From: Corynebacterium suranareeae
GTDB taxonomy: Bacteria > Actinomycetota > Actinomycetes > Mycobacteriales > Mycobacteriaceae
Assembly (NCBI RefSeq): GCF_002355155.1
Contig: NZ_AP017369.1
Location: forward strand, 2,542,001 to 2,606,000
Length of the DNA stretch: 64,000 bases
Reading direction: 5' to 3'
The translations under genes and the position numbers were made by a program. Below are positions 35,495 through 45,018 of the stretch, piece by piece. How positions within the stretch are numbered: the stretch's first letter is position 1; each line of letters begins with the position of its first letter. Below the pieces are notes generated by a model, which was not told the origin of the DNA, searched no databases, and was given only the letters and a program-made list of their open reading frames with translations.

Positions 35495-37531
35495 TTAGAT
35501 TGCCCCAGCCAGACCACGACGGCGCAGAAGTGGGCCGAGGTCTTTGGAGCGGCCGCGCAGTTTCTCGAAGGCTTGGCTGTAGTCGGAAGCGGCACCACGG
35601 GATAAGACCAGGTCACGGAATTTCTTTCCGGTAGCTCGTGCAGCTTCGAGGGACGCAACATCGCCAGCAGCGCCCTCTTCGCGGAACCAGTCAAAGCCGT
35701 CGGCGTCGAGTGCTTCTGCCCACAGGTAAGAGTAGTAGCCTGCCGAGTAGCCGCCGGCGAAGATGTGGTTGAAGTAGGTGGAGCGGTACCGTGGAGCGAT
35801 ATTGTCCACGTCAAGACCTGCAGCAGCAAGAGCGTCGGCTTCGAATTGATCGATGTCGTCAACAGCGGCAGCTTCTGATTCAGTCAGTGAATGCCAAGCG
35901 AGGTCGATAATTGAGGCAGCCAAGTACTCGCTAGTGGCAAAGCCTTGTCCGAATTGTCGGGATGCTTCCACTGCTTCTAGCAAGGAGTCTGGGATGATCT
36001 CGCCGGTGTCTACGTGGCGGGCATAGTTACGAACGACGGCTGGGTCGAATGCCCAGTTTTCGTTGATTTGTGAGGGGAATTCAACGTAGTCACGAGGTAC
36101 AGAGGTGCCGGAGAAGCTTGGGTAACGCACCTTGGATAGCAAGCCGTGGAGGCCGTGGCCGAATTCGTGGAAGATGGTGGTTACTTCATCAAGGCTCAGC
36201 AGTGCTTCGCCGGTGGTGGGTTTGGTTATACCCATGACGTTGACTACCACTGGTTTGGTGCCAAGGAGTTCGGACTGATCGACAAAGCTGGACATCCAGG
36301 CGCCACCACGCTTGGATGGGCGGCCATAGTAGTCAGTGAGGATCAGGCCGATGCCGGAGCCGTCGGAATCTGAAACTTCCCACACGTCCACACCGTCTGC
36401 GTAGCCGCGCAGATCCGGGCGAGGCTCCACGGTGATTCCGTAAAGTCGGTTGGCTGCAAAAAATACGCCATCGCGGAGCACTTGGTTGAGTGGGAAATAG
36501 TTACGCAGCTCGGTTTCGTCCAAGGCGTAGTCGCGGGCGCGGACTTTTGCTTCCCAGAAGCTCCAGTCAGCGGCCCCAACTTTTTCACCGTGTGTTTCTG
36601 CTTCTTCTGCAGAGAGTTTGTATTCTGCTTTTGCGTTAGCAGAAGCTGCCGGGGCGAGATCATAAAGAAGGGCGCGGACGGCGTCGACGTCGTCGGCGGT
36701 TTCTTCTTCGATCACGTAGTCTGCGTGGGTGTTATATCCCAAAAGTGCAGCGCGCTCTGCACGAAGGCGTACGGTTTCTAAAAGCACGTCTTTGTTGAGG
36801 TTGGCGCCGCGCTGAAGAGATGCCTCATAAAGTTTCGCGCGCGAGGAGGCTTCAGTTAAGACAGACTGCTCTGATTGCACGGAAGGCAGCTCCAATGGAA
36901 CCACGTAGCCATCTTTTCCAATTGTTGCTGCATAATCAGCGGCTGCGGAAATACGAGCATCGCTAAAACCTGCAAGTTCTGATTCTTCAAAGTTCACCGC
37001 AAGGTCACGGGTATCTTGAAGTAAGTTGCGTCCAAACTGTTCTGACAGCGCCGATAGGCGCTGGTTGATGGTGCTCAGCCGGGCTTTGCCGGTGGCGTCA
37101 AGGGCTGCACCGCGGCGTCGAAAAGCGCGCTTGGTGTGGGCAAGCAGGCGTTGCGATTCCTCGTCTGCCGGAGCGCTGACGGCCTCAATTCGAGCGAAAA
37201 GCTCGGCGTTGTGGAAGATGGCATCGGAATGCGCGGACAACTTCGGAGCGATCGTAGCTGCGATTTCATCCATTTCCGGGGAAGAATCAGTGCCCTGCAA
37301 ATTGAAAAACACCGCCGCGACACGATTGAGCGCAAGCCCTGCGGACTCCAGCGCTTCAACGGTGTTCTCCCAGGTAGGGGCGTCAGGGTTCGCAGCAATC
37401 GCCGCGATTTCTGCATCGTGTTCGGCTAAAGCGATCTCGAATGCCGGCAGGAAATCTGCCACATCAATCGCCGCGAAATCAGGCAGCTGGTAAGGCAAAG
37501 TGCTGGGTTTAAGCAGGTGTTCAACAGTCAT
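35495..37531 (-). CDS. dcp: M3-family zinc peptidase (peptidyl-dipeptidase Dcp / oligopeptidase A type)
   Basis: A 678-aa thimet-like peptidase that degrades short peptides in the cytoplasm. The zinc site is FHEFGHGLHGLLS near residue 455, and the third ligand region follows. Family blocks LFLNNAI are absent; instead PVVVNVMGITKP and GTSVPRDYVEFPSQINENW match the M3 substrate region. No signal peptide. Dcp and OpdA cannot be told apart by eye, so the symbol is tentative. Confidence 0.88.
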   Translation of the reverse strand: MTVEHLLKPSTLPYQLPDFAAIDVADFLPAFEIALAEHDAEIAAIAANPDAPTWENTVEALESAGLALNRVAAVFFNLQGTDSSPEMDEIAATIAPKLSAHSDAIFHNAELFARIEAVSAPADEESQRLLAHTKRAFRRRGAALDATGKARLSTINQRLSALSEQFGRNLLQDTRDLAVNFEESELAGFSDARISAAADYAATIGKDGYVVPLELPSVQSEQSVLTEASSRAKLYEASLQRGANLNKDVLLETVRLRAERAALLGYNTHADYVIEEETADDVDAVRALLYDLAPAASANAKAEYKLSAEEAETHGEKVGAADWSFWEAKVRARDYALDETELRNYFPLNQVLRDGVFFAANRLYGITVEPRPDLRGYADGVDVWEVSDSDGSGIGLILTDYYGRPSKRGGAWMSSFVDQSELLGTKPVVVNVMGITKPTTGEALLSLDEVTTIFHEFGHGLHGLLSKVRYPSFSGTSVPRDYVEFPSQINENWAFDPAVVRNYARHVDTGEIIPDSLLEAVEASRQFGQGFATSEYLAASIIDLAWHSLTESEAAAVDDIDQFEADALAAAGLDVDNIAPRYRSTYFNHIFAGGYSAGYYSYLWAEALDADGFDWFREEGAAGDVASLEAARATGKKFRDLVLSRGAASDYSQAFEKLRGRSKDLGPLLRRRGLAGAI

Positions 37532-37563
37532 AGTGACCGATACTAGTTGCTAGAGTTTTGAAC

Positions 37564-38745
37564 ATGTCTGCCACCTCGTCCGTCACCGTATCTTGCCCGG
37601 CGGGAACCATTACTGGAACGCGCCATTATTTTCAGTCAATTCCCTACGCCAAGGCTCAGCCGTTTGCCGATTCGGAAAAGCTGGAGCCGTTGCGCATCGA
37701 TGCCACCGGCAAGCATGAGGGTCTGTATTTAACGTTGAGCACTCCGGAGGCTCGATTTGGTGCGGACGCCCCGGTGATCGTGTATATCCACGGTGGAGGA
37801 TATGACAGCGGCACACGTTTTGATCCCCGCACCGACCCCACCATCTTCCGTGAGCAGGGCTTTGTAGTGGTGTCCATTGATTACCGCGTGGGCTTAGAAG
37901 GGTTCGCGCGCTTCCACGACGATGAAACCAACAGGTACCGCGGCATCGATGATTGCGTGCTCGCGCTGGAATGGGTTCAAAAAAACATCGAGCATTTCGG
38001 CGGCGACCCCACCAACGTCACCCTCATCGGGCAGTCCGCCGGCGCCGGCATTGCGCTCTGGCTCACCCGCCTCGACCACTATAAAGGCGCTTTTCGACGC
38101 CTCGTTGCACTCTCCCCCAGCTTCCCCCGCCAGCACTTTAGCGCCCGAAAAGGAGCTTTACGACGCGCCCTCGGCAAACCAGTCACCCGAGCCGCTCTGG
38201 CGAACATCAAACCCACGCGCTTAGAAAAAAGCTATCGACGCTTCAGCCGCCGCTTCTTCAACGACCTCCCCTTAGGTCCCACCCCATACGACCCAGATGA
38301 ACTAGCCGATATCGACCTGATTATCTCCTCCACCCGCGATGAAATGTATGAACACAGCATCGGACGGTGGTTTGATCGTCAAGGCTTTGGGGCCAAGTTG
38401 GCTACCCGGCTGCTCCACGTTGAAAACCCCGATGCCTACATCAACGCAGCCAAAAAGATTGACGATCGCATTGTTGGACGCATGATTGGTGATTCCCTGA
38501 TCCGGCGTTTCGTTGCCCAAACCGAAAAAGGCTGGTGGATCGAATTCCCAGGTAAACACTGTGAAGATCTCACACAGATCTTCACCGAAGATTCCCCAGC
38601 CCACCACATCATCGCCGACTTTGCCCGTGGCGCCACCCCATCGTGGCCTCAGTATTCAGAAGAAAACCGCGCAGCACTTTCATTGGTTTCTGGTGAAGCA
38701 CGTGTAGTCTACGACCCCTTAAAAATGGTGCGCCTGGCGTTTTAG
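37564..38745 (+). CDS. Type-B carboxylesterase
   Basis: A 393-aa alpha/beta hydrolase. The oxyanion hole is IHGGGYDSGTRFD, the nucleophile Ser near residue 157 is in IGQSAGAGIA, and the C-terminal ATPSWPQYSEENRAALSL is typical of para-nitrobenzyl esterase-type enzymes, although the protein is about 100 residues shorter than most. The ATG 37564 was preferred over a TTG two codons earlier; no Shine-Dalgarno is present, and it may be leaderless. Divergent from the M3 peptidase gene; natural substrate unknown. Confidence 0.8.
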   Translation: MSATSSVTVSCPAGTITGTRHYFQSIPYAKAQPFADSEKLEPLRIDATGKHEGLYLTLSTPEARFGADAPVIVYIHGGGYDSGTRFDPRTDPTIFREQGFVVVSIDYRVGLEGFARFHDDETNRYRGIDDCVLALEWVQKNIEHFGGDPTNVTLIGQSAGAGIALWLTRLDHYKGAFRRLVALSPSFPRQHFSARKGALRRALGKPVTRAALANIKPTRLEKSYRRFSRRFFNDLPLGPTPYDPDELADIDLIISSTRDEMYEHSIGRWFDRQGFGAKLATRLLHVENPDAYINAAKKIDDRIVGRMIGDSLIRRFVAQTEKGWWIEFPGKHCEDLTQIFTEDSPAHHIIADFARGATPSWPQYSEENRAALSLVSGEARVVYDPLKMVRLAF

Positions 38746-39158
38746 TTGTTTGGGGTACTGAATTTGTGAACGGTGCCTTCTTTTTGAGCTATCTGACTGG
38801 AGCAACCGCCACGCACCGTCGCATTTGACCAAAGCGTGCCTCGGAGTAAGGAGTCTTGGTCGCCAGATCAAATTTGAAGGCGGGGATCCCGGCGTATTCG
38901 ACCAAAATTTCATCTCCGCGATCTGTTTTGGTCGCCAGGTAAAGTGCGGTGAAATCTGCTTGAAGGCTTCAAGAAAAAGTGACCCCACAGATTCGCGTTT
39001 AAGAGCCTTTGAGGTCCCAGGTGATACAAACACTCATCCGGAAAATATGTGGCTTTAAATCAGCTGCAAACACGTCATCGAGGCAATGCCCTGAATGGGG
39101 ACGAAACTTAAGGCGCTAACTACTGCAATCTCACAGCCAATTCTCTATTCTGGCAGGC
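38746..39158. other. Intergenic region with palindromes and element R3
   Basis: 413 bases between the esterase gene and treS. It holds TTGGTCGCCAG twice (38868-38878 and 38928-38938), a 9-bp perfect inverted repeat CGACCAAAA / TTTTGGTCG (38899-38907 with 38926-38934), and repeat core R3 (38962-39060). The treS promoter should lie in 39061-39158, but no clear -10/-35 was assigned. Frames in the repeat are not judged to be genes. Confidence 0.6.
38962..39060 (+). repeat. Intergenic repeat core R3
   Basis: Shares GTGACCCCACAGA, the TTCGCGTTTAAG block, GATACAAACACTCAT, CCGGAAAAT and GGCTTTAAAT with the other copies; closest to R4. Confidence 0.7.
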
Positions 39159-40985
39159 ATGACTGATACCTCACCGTTGAATGCTCAGCCGGGTTCGGAG
39201 TTTCACTCAGATCTTCACGCTGATCCCGCTCCACGCCCGATCCTTGATGCCCATGGATTAATTGTTGAGCATGAATCAGAGGAGTTCGCCGTCCCCACTC
39301 CTGCGCCGGGTGAGCAACCATGGGAGAAGAAAAACCGCGAATGGTACAAAGATGCAGTCTTCTATGAGGTGTTGGTGCGCGCATTCTACGATCCAGAAGG
39401 CAATGGTGTTGGGTCGCTTAAAGGTCTGACGGAAAAATTAGATTACATCCAGTGGCTGGGTGTGGACTGCATTTGGATCCCACCGTTTTATGATTCCCCA
39501 TTGCGTGACGGTGGTTATGATATCCGCAATTTCCGCGAAATCCTGCCTGAGTTTGGCACGGTTGATGATTTCGTAGAGCTCGTTGACCAGGCACACCGCC
39601 GAGGCTTGCGTGTGATCACCGATCTAGTCATGAACCACACCTCGGACCAGCACCCTTGGTTCCAGGAATCCCGGCGCGACCCCACTGGACCTTACGGTGA
39701 TTTCTACGTGTGGGGTGATGATCCTCAGTTGTACAGTGAAGCCCGCATCATTTTCATTGATACGGAAGAATCCAACTGGACTTTTGATCCAGTGCGTAAA
39801 CAGTACTTTTGGCACCGTTTCTTCTCCCATCAACCGGATCTCAACTATGACAACCCTGCGGTTCAAGAAGCAATGCTGGATGTGTTGCGGTTCTGGCTAG
39901 ATCTGGGTCTTGATGGCTTCCGCCTTGATGCTGTGCCGTATCTTTTTGAACGCGAAGGCACCAACGGGGAAAACCTTAAAGAGACACATGATTTCCTCAA
40001 GCTCTGCCGGTCTGTCATTGAGAAGGAATACCCAGGCCGCATCCTCTTGGCAGAGGCCAACCAATGGCCACAAGATGTAGTGGAATACTTTGGTGAAAAA
40101 GAAAAAGGCGATGAATGCCATATGGCGTTCCATTTCCCTTTAATGCCACGTATTTTCATGGGTGTTCGACAAGGATCGCGCACTCCAATCAGTGAGATCC
40201 TGGCCAATACCCCAGAAATACCAAAGACTGCACAATGGGGAATTTTCCTGCGTAACCACGATGAACTCACCTTGGAGATGGTCTCTGATGATGAGCGCAG
40301 TTACATGTATTCCCAATTCGCTTCAGAACCCCGCATGCGTGCCAATGTGGGAATCCGCAGGCGTTTGTCCCCGCTGCTGGAAGGAGACCGAAACCAATTA
40401 GAGCTCCTTCATGGTTTACTCCTGTCCCTTCCAGGATCACCGGTGCTGTACTACGGCGATGAAATCGGTATGGGCGATAACATCTGGTTGCAAGACCGCG
40501 ATGGTGTGCGCACACCCATGCAATGGTCCAATGACCGCAACGGTGGTTTTTCTAAGGCAGACCCTGAGCGCCTCTACTTGCCAGCAATCCAAAACGATCA
40601 ATATGGCTATGCTCAAGTTAACGTTGAAAGCCAACTAAACCGAGAAAACTCACTTTTGCGTTGGTTGCGGAACCAGATCCTCATCCGCAAGCAATATCAT
40701 GCCTTTGGTGCTGGCACCTACCGCGAAGTGGACTCCACCAATGAATCAGTGCTGACATTTTTAAGAGAGCACAAAGGCCAAACAATTTTGTGTGTGAACA
40801 ATATGAGCAAACATCCTCAAGCAGTTTCACTGGATTTACGAGAGTTTGCCGGGCAGACTCCCCGCGAAGTTTCCGGCGGGCAGCTCTTCCCGACCATTGC
40901 AGAACGGGAATGGGTGGTCACTTTGGCTCCTCATGGCTTCTTCTGGTTTGATCTCACTGCTGATGAAGAGGACGGTCTGGAATGA
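39159..40985 (+). CDS. treS: Trehalose synthase (maltose alpha-D-glucosyltransferase)
   Basis: A 608-aa GH13 enzyme that interconverts maltose and trehalose. Family blocks: DLVMNHTSDQHPWFQESR, GLDGFRLDAVPYLFE with nucleophile Asp257, ILLAEANQWPQDVVEYFGE with the acid/base Glu, and FLRNHDELTLEMV. GWFNT-like residues are absent, as expected. The ATG at 39159 follows GGCAGGC. The gene overlaps the maltokinase gene (ATGA), so maltose formed by TreS can be trapped as maltose-1-phosphate for glucan synthesis. Confidence 0.95.
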   Translation: MTDTSPLNAQPGSEFHSDLHADPAPRPILDAHGLIVEHESEEFAVPTPAPGEQPWEKKNREWYKDAVFYEVLVRAFYDPEGNGVGSLKGLTEKLDYIQWLGVDCIWIPPFYDSPLRDGGYDIRNFREILPEFGTVDDFVELVDQAHRRGLRVITDLVMNHTSDQHPWFQESRRDPTGPYGDFYVWGDDPQLYSEARIIFIDTEESNWTFDPVRKQYFWHRFFSHQPDLNYDNPAVQEAMLDVLRFWLDLGLDGFRLDAVPYLFEREGTNGENLKETHDFLKLCRSVIEKEYPGRILLAEANQWPQDVVEYFGEKEKGDECHMAFHFPLMPRIFMGVRQGSRTPISEILANTPEIPKTAQWGIFLRNHDELTLEMVSDDERSYMYSQFASEPRMRANVGIRRRLSPLLEGDRNQLELLHGLLLSLPGSPVLYYGDEIGMGDNIWLQDRDGVRTPMQWSNDRNGGFSKADPERLYLPAIQNDQYGYAQVNVESQLNRENSLLRWLRNQILIRKQYHAFGAGTYREVDSTNESVLTFLREHKGQTILCVNNMSKHPQAVSLDLREFAGQTPREVSGGQLFPTIAEREWVVTLAPHGFFWFDLTADEEDGLE

Positions 40986-42073
40986 GCATTGGCCAACACA
41001 TCATCAACGAACGTTTCTATGGCGCGAAATCCCAAACAATCCACGACGTAGATATCGTCCTATCGCAAGAGTGCGGTGAAAATACCCTAGCTGTGGTGCG
41101 CATTAATAATGTGCTCTACCAACTCCTCGTCAACGATGATGGCAAAGATGTCCTCGACCACCATGTCGAGGAAGTTGGGGCTAGCTTTGGTACGTGGGCA
41201 GGGGATGCGGATTTTCCAATCGGTCCTTTTAAAGAACTTGGTGCACAACAATCCAATAGCTCATTTATCACCGCTGATAAACAGGCAATCGTTAAGTATT
41301 TCCGCAAGCTGGAACCAGGACTGAATCCAGATGTGGAACTGCTCTCCCAAATTTCTTCATGCACCAATATCGCGCCAATTCTAGGTTTCTCCACCGCCAC
41401 CATCGACGGACGCAGCTACACCTTGGTCATGGCCCAGCAGTACATTCCGGGGCAAGACGCGTGGGAGTATGCGCTGACCACTACTAATGCAAGCTTCGCT
41501 GACGATGCAGAAAAGATCGGTCAAGCCACCCGCAATGTTCACACTGCTCTTGCGCAAGCGTTTCCAACCTCTGTGGTATCTGCACAAACTCTAGGTGATG
41601 GTTTAACCACCCGCCTTGACTCTCTTATCCATCAAGCCCCTGAACTAGCCAAGTTCAAAGCACCAGCACGTAGTCTTTATCAATCTTTAGAAGGCGATGC
41701 ACATATCCAACGCATCCACGGCGACCTGCATTTGGGGCAGCTGATTAAAACATCCGATCGCTATATCCTCATTGATTTTGAAGGCGAGCCAGCCCGTCCC
41801 CTCCACCAGCGACGCCTCCCTGATTCACCTTTGCGCGACCTAGCAGGCATCATCCGATCCATTGACTATGCAGCCAATTTCGATGGCGAGTTCACCCAAT
41901 GGGCTAATGAGGCAACCGCTCTCTTTTTGGCTGGTTACGGATCCATTGAAAATGAGGAACTACTCAACGCTTACATCCTGGACAAAGCGCTTTATGAAGT
42001 GGCCTATGAAATAAACAACCGCCCCGACTGGGTGAAAATCCCACTCGAAGCGGTTGAGCGAATCCTGGATTAA
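40982..42073 (+). CDS. Maltokinase (Pep2/Mak-like)
   Basis: A 363-aa kinase of the aminoglycoside phosphotransferase fold that makes maltose-1-phosphate with ATP. The catalytic loop IHGDLHLGQ and metal loop LIDFEGEPARPLHQRRLPDSPLRD are intact. At 363 residues it is shorter than the mycobacterial form (about 455), mostly at the N-terminus. It overlaps treS by four bases. In other actinobacteria it acts with TreS and GlgE; glgE is not in this window. Confidence 0.88.
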   Translation: MSIGQHIINERFYGAKSQTIHDVDIVLSQECGENTLAVVRINNVLYQLLVNDDGKDVLDHHVEEVGASFGTWAGDADFPIGPFKELGAQQSNSSFITADKQAIVKYFRKLEPGLNPDVELLSQISSCTNIAPILGFSTATIDGRSYTLVMAQQYIPGQDAWEYALTTTNASFADDAEKIGQATRNVHTALAQAFPTSVVSAQTLGDGLTTRLDSLIHQAPELAKFKAPARSLYQSLEGDAHIQRIHGDLHLGQLIKTSDRYILIDFEGEPARPLHQRRLPDSPLRDLAGIIRSIDYAANFDGEFTQWANEATALFLAGYGSIENEELLNAYILDKALYEVAYEINNRPDWVKIPLEAVERILD

Positions 42074-42094
42074 AGCCCTTCCTAGATTAAAAAC

Positions 42095-42664
42095 CTACTC
42101 AGCGTCAAAGGCTTCCAGGATGGCTTGGCGCAGCTCAGGGGCACTGAGCTGATCTACCAGCCACGGAGAAAACACAAATGGGGTGGCGTCAACGGCGTCG
42201 AAAAGCTTTTGGGGCTCGACCCACTCAAACTCCTCAACCTCGTCGTCTAGCGGTTCCACGAACTCCCCCACCGCTAAACGAACGAGGTGAACCGGGCACA
42301 GCTCCCACTCCACAATGCCTGAGGCATCCTCTGCGCGGTACTGATAATCAGGAAGAATCTCTTGAATATCCAAGAAGGAATCCACCTCCAGCCCCAGCTC
42401 ATCAACGCCACGACGACGAATCGCATCCGCATTCGTCTCATCCGGGCCAGGGTGCCCACACATGGAGTTGGTCCACACACCAGGCCACGTCTTCTTCGAC
42501 AACGCACGACGCGTCACCAACAATTCACCCCGCGGATTCAAAATATATGTCGAAAACGCAAAATGCAGAGGCGTGTCCTTAGTGTGCACCGTAGCTTTCG
42601 GCGCAGTACCAATAGCGTTACCCTCGGAATCAGCTAGTACAACCAGTTCAACCTCAGTAGTCAT
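42095..42664 (-). CDS. idi: Isopentenyl-diphosphate delta-isomerase (type I)
   Basis: A 189-aa Nudix-fold enzyme interconverting IPP and DMAPP. The catalytic Cys is in WTNSMCGHPGPDET, the Nudix-like helix is ADAIRRRGVDELGLEV, and the metal/Glu residues are in GIVEWELCPVHLVRL. Length is typical. It converges on the maltokinase gene with 21 bases between stops and supplies substrate for polyprenol synthesis such as UppS. Confidence 0.95.
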   Translation of the reverse strand: MTTEVELVVLADSEGNAIGTAPKATVHTKDTPLHFAFSTYILNPRGELLVTRRALSKKTWPGVWTNSMCGHPGPDETNADAIRRRGVDELGLEVDSFLDIQEILPDYQYRAEDASGIVEWELCPVHLVRLAVGEFVEPLDDEVEEFEWVEPQKLFDAVDATPFVFSPWLVDQLSAPELRQAILEAFDAE

Positions 42665-42690
42665 GCCCCAAGTTTAGCCACATTCAGCCA

Positions 42691-44343
42691 TTATCCTCGC
42701 ACCCAGTCACCAATCACACCCGGAACAACGGGCCCCCGATCGCCCAACAGAGCCGCAATATTGCGATCTTCCTCCACCGCCGAGGTCACCGACTTCACCT
42801 TTCCAGTATTTTTCTGCCCAGCGCCGGCGCCTCCCGCGCCTCCCATGGGCATCATAGGCATCACGCCTCGACCGAAATTGCTTGTCGACGCCTTCCCACC
42901 CCCTGCACCAGCCATCCCCATTCCAGCACCCGACTGTGAACTAGATCCAACAGAAGGTCCCGTCTGGCGAGTATTTTTACTTTGAGAACCCGCAGTTCCC
43001 ACACCAGTTACTCCACCAGCACCACCCATCATCGGAGCTACACCGCCACCAACAGCAGACGCCCCATGAGTACGCGCCCCTATCAAAGAATCAGATTTAA
43101 TCCCCGAACCCGCAGGACTCATACGACCACTGTTGGTACTGCCAATCATTCCTGGGGCTGGTCCACCAATCATGCCAGCCTGCGAACCGAAGCCAGAACC
43201 GCCTGAAATAGATTGCGACATCGGCGAAACCGACGATGCTGACATTCCCGCACCACCCGATAAGTTCTGCCCCGCCGATGCAGCTGCAGTCAACATATCC
43301 CCAATATCGATGCCCTCGACTTGATCCGCAACGGTGGCAAAACTGCCCGCCCCAACCTGAGCTGCAGCATCCTGTACAGCACTGGCTAACTGCGAAGCAC
43401 CTGCCGGAGTCAACCCAGCAGCAGACCACGCCTTACCACTTCCAGCAATATCACCCATCCCCAAGGCAATGTCACCAGCAGCCCCATTAGCACCCTTCAT
43501 CTGCATCAAATTGCTCACCGGCGGAACACCAGTCAACACATCCGCCTGGAAAGTAGCTTGAAACGACGCCAAAAATGCCCGCTCCGCCGCAGCTCTTTTA
43601 ATCGGATCCAAAATCGCCTTAATCGACGTCGCAGCCATAAACACCTGCATCCGATGCCCCATATAAATCCTGTTCAACGTCCCCACCGACGCACCCATCA
43701 TCCGAGCATTCGCAGCAAACGTCGCCCCCGCAGCCGACACCTCATTAATCCGAGCAGCAGCCTGCTCGAACGTATCCCCCGCGTTCTCTGCCAACAGATC
43801 GCCCGCAATCGACGACAACGTAGCAGACACATCACTGATAGCCGACGCCATAGAATTCCACGATCCCTGCGCCTCCAGAACCGCCCCCGAGTTGGTTCCG
43901 GAAAACTGACTACACAATGCATCCAACGACATCGAAGGACGAACAACTGGCGGATTAAACACGAAGGATTCAAACCTAGGTGTCGGCCGCGCCGGAAACA
44001 TTACCGACTCTTCTACAACCTTGCCACCGGTATCAGCAATATCCATACCCCTGGCAAATAGCTCATCTTGTCCAGACAAAGCCTCCCCCGAAGCCCGCAA
44101 AGCAGCCGATAGCCACTCGATCTGTTCCGCATAGGAAGTCAGCACAGTGTTAGCTGCACCAACTCCCCCATTGATAACTCGACTATGCCCGGTACCTAGT
44201 TGGTCAAGGCCGGAGACAGTGGAAAAGGCGCTTAAGTAGCCGACTTTTCCAGATACTAATGCTGTACTACTGACTGCCTCAGCCTCTGAAGCTAGTTTTG
44301 AAACTGCATTCGATAACGACGACAAGTTTATTTTCAATGTCAT
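42691..44343 (-). CDS. PPE-like, Gly-rich protein, probable type VII secretion-related
   Basis: A 550-aa protein with no signal peptide. Residues about 1-120 are helical (YAEQIEWLSAALRASGEALSGQDELFARG), as in WXG100/PE-type partners. A second helical part at about 150-280 has GSWNSMASAISDVSATLSSIAGD and AGDTFEQAAARINEVSA, like a PPE/EspB core. Residues about 350-510 are Gly/Ser/Met-rich and disordered. The last 27 residues (EEDRNIAALLGDRG, then VVPGVIGDWVRG) resemble the end of T7SS-associated proteins I recall from Nocardia and mycobacteria. It overlaps an upstream DUF3558-type lipoprotein gene by four bases. Secretion is inferred, not seen. Confidence 0.55.
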   Translation of the reverse strand: MTLKINLSSLSNAVSKLASEAEAVSSTALVSGKVGYLSAFSTVSGLDQLGTGHSRVINGGVGAANTVLTSYAEQIEWLSAALRASGEALSGQDELFARGMDIADTGGKVVEESVMFPARPTPRFESFVFNPPVVRPSMSLDALCSQFSGTNSGAVLEAQGSWNSMASAISDVSATLSSIAGDLLAENAGDTFEQAAARINEVSAAGATFAANARMMGASVGTLNRIYMGHRMQVFMAATSIKAILDPIKRAAAERAFLASFQATFQADVLTGVPPVSNLMQMKGANGAAGDIALGMGDIAGSGKAWSAAGLTPAGASQLASAVQDAAAQVGAGSFATVADQVEGIDIGDMLTAAASAGQNLSGGAGMSASSVSPMSQSISGGSGFGSQAGMIGGPAPGMIGSTNSGRMSPAGSGIKSDSLIGARTHGASAVGGGVAPMMGGAGGVTGVGTAGSQSKNTRQTGPSVGSSSQSGAGMGMAGAGGGKASTSNFGRGVMPMMPMGGAGGAGAGQKNTGKVKSVTSAVEEDRNIAALLGDRGPVVPGVIGDWVRG

Positions 44344-44906
44344 TTATTTCCCTCAATTTCTTCCAACAGATTGTCCAAAGTTTGAACTGCACCAGGACAC
44401 AATATTTCTGGCTCCCAGACTTCCCCTGTTTCAAAATAAGTGACTGTTAGCCTCCCCCAGTCATAATCATTGGCGGCTTCGCATTGTCGAGCATTCAACG
44501 AAACCTGTTGCACGTAAATATCTGGATTCTTTTTGGTACCCCAATCAATAGTTTCGAGAGATAATGCACGGACATACTCCCGATCCACGGTGTCGGTCGC
44601 AACCATCCAAATTCCGGGAAGATCCAGTGTGTTTGACTGACGGAATGTACAACCGGAGGCCAACGTGCCCAGATCAGTGTCTTGATCAACTAGTTCGATC
44701 AATCCTGCATTTTCGAACTGTTCCTGCGTGAGTACTTCGCACGGATGAAATTGGCTGGCAAGTACGTCGTTGCTCGGCTCTATTGATGAAGCTTCCTCAG
44801 ATGTGGCGGCTTCGGTAACGGTCACGGTTACTGGAGTGGTTGAGCCACCCGAGCAACCGGTAACAGCTAACGTGGTGCCGCATATGAGCAGCCATGTTCG
44901 TCGCAT
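44340..44906 (-). CDS. DUF3558-type lipoprotein
   Basis: A 188-aa lipoprotein. The signal peptide ends in the lipobox VTGCSGG (Cys18), so it should be lipid-anchored outside. The mature part has HPCEVLTQEQFENAGL, ASGCTFRQ, and CEAANDYDWGRLTVTYFETG with EILCPGAVQTLDNLL, the Cys pattern of DUF3558 (LprB/LprC-like). It is coupled to the PPE-like gene through an ATGA overlap. Its ribosome-binding region lies within one arm of a dyad (44912-44987). Confidence 0.75.
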   Translation of the reverse strand: MRRTWLLICGTTLAVTGCSGGSTTPVTVTVTEAATSEEASSIEPSNDVLASQFHPCEVLTQEQFENAGLIELVDQDTDLGTLASGCTFRQSNTLDLPGIWMVATDTVDREYVRALSLETIDWGTKKNPDIYVQQVSLNARQCEAANDYDWGRLTVTYFETGEVWEPEILCPGAVQTLDNLLEEIEGNK

Positions 44907-44911
44907 GAAAA

Positions 44912-44987
44912 TACCCCGAATCGTTTGTAGTCATGACGAGTGCTTTAAAAGCCACTCATTATCGTTAGACTGCAAAAGTTCGGGGTA
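44912..44987 (-). promoter_or_regulatory. Leader dyad in front of the DUF3558 lipoprotein gene
   Basis: TACCCCGAA (44912-44920) and TTCGGGGTA (44979-44987) form a perfect 9-bp stem around a 58-base loop that contains its own imperfect hairpin (GAGTG/CACTC with CTTT/AAAG). On the minus strand the arm next to the gene includes GGGGTA, the only ribosome site candidate, five bases before the ATG. Confidence 0.4.
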
Positions 44988-45018
44988 GGTTCCCTAAAAT
45001 TCAAAATATTTTTTGAAA

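Noticed and set aside
38825..39058. A 77-residue open frame before treS
   Set aside because: It is made mostly of repeat R3 and its palindromes, without a start site or homology that I can see.
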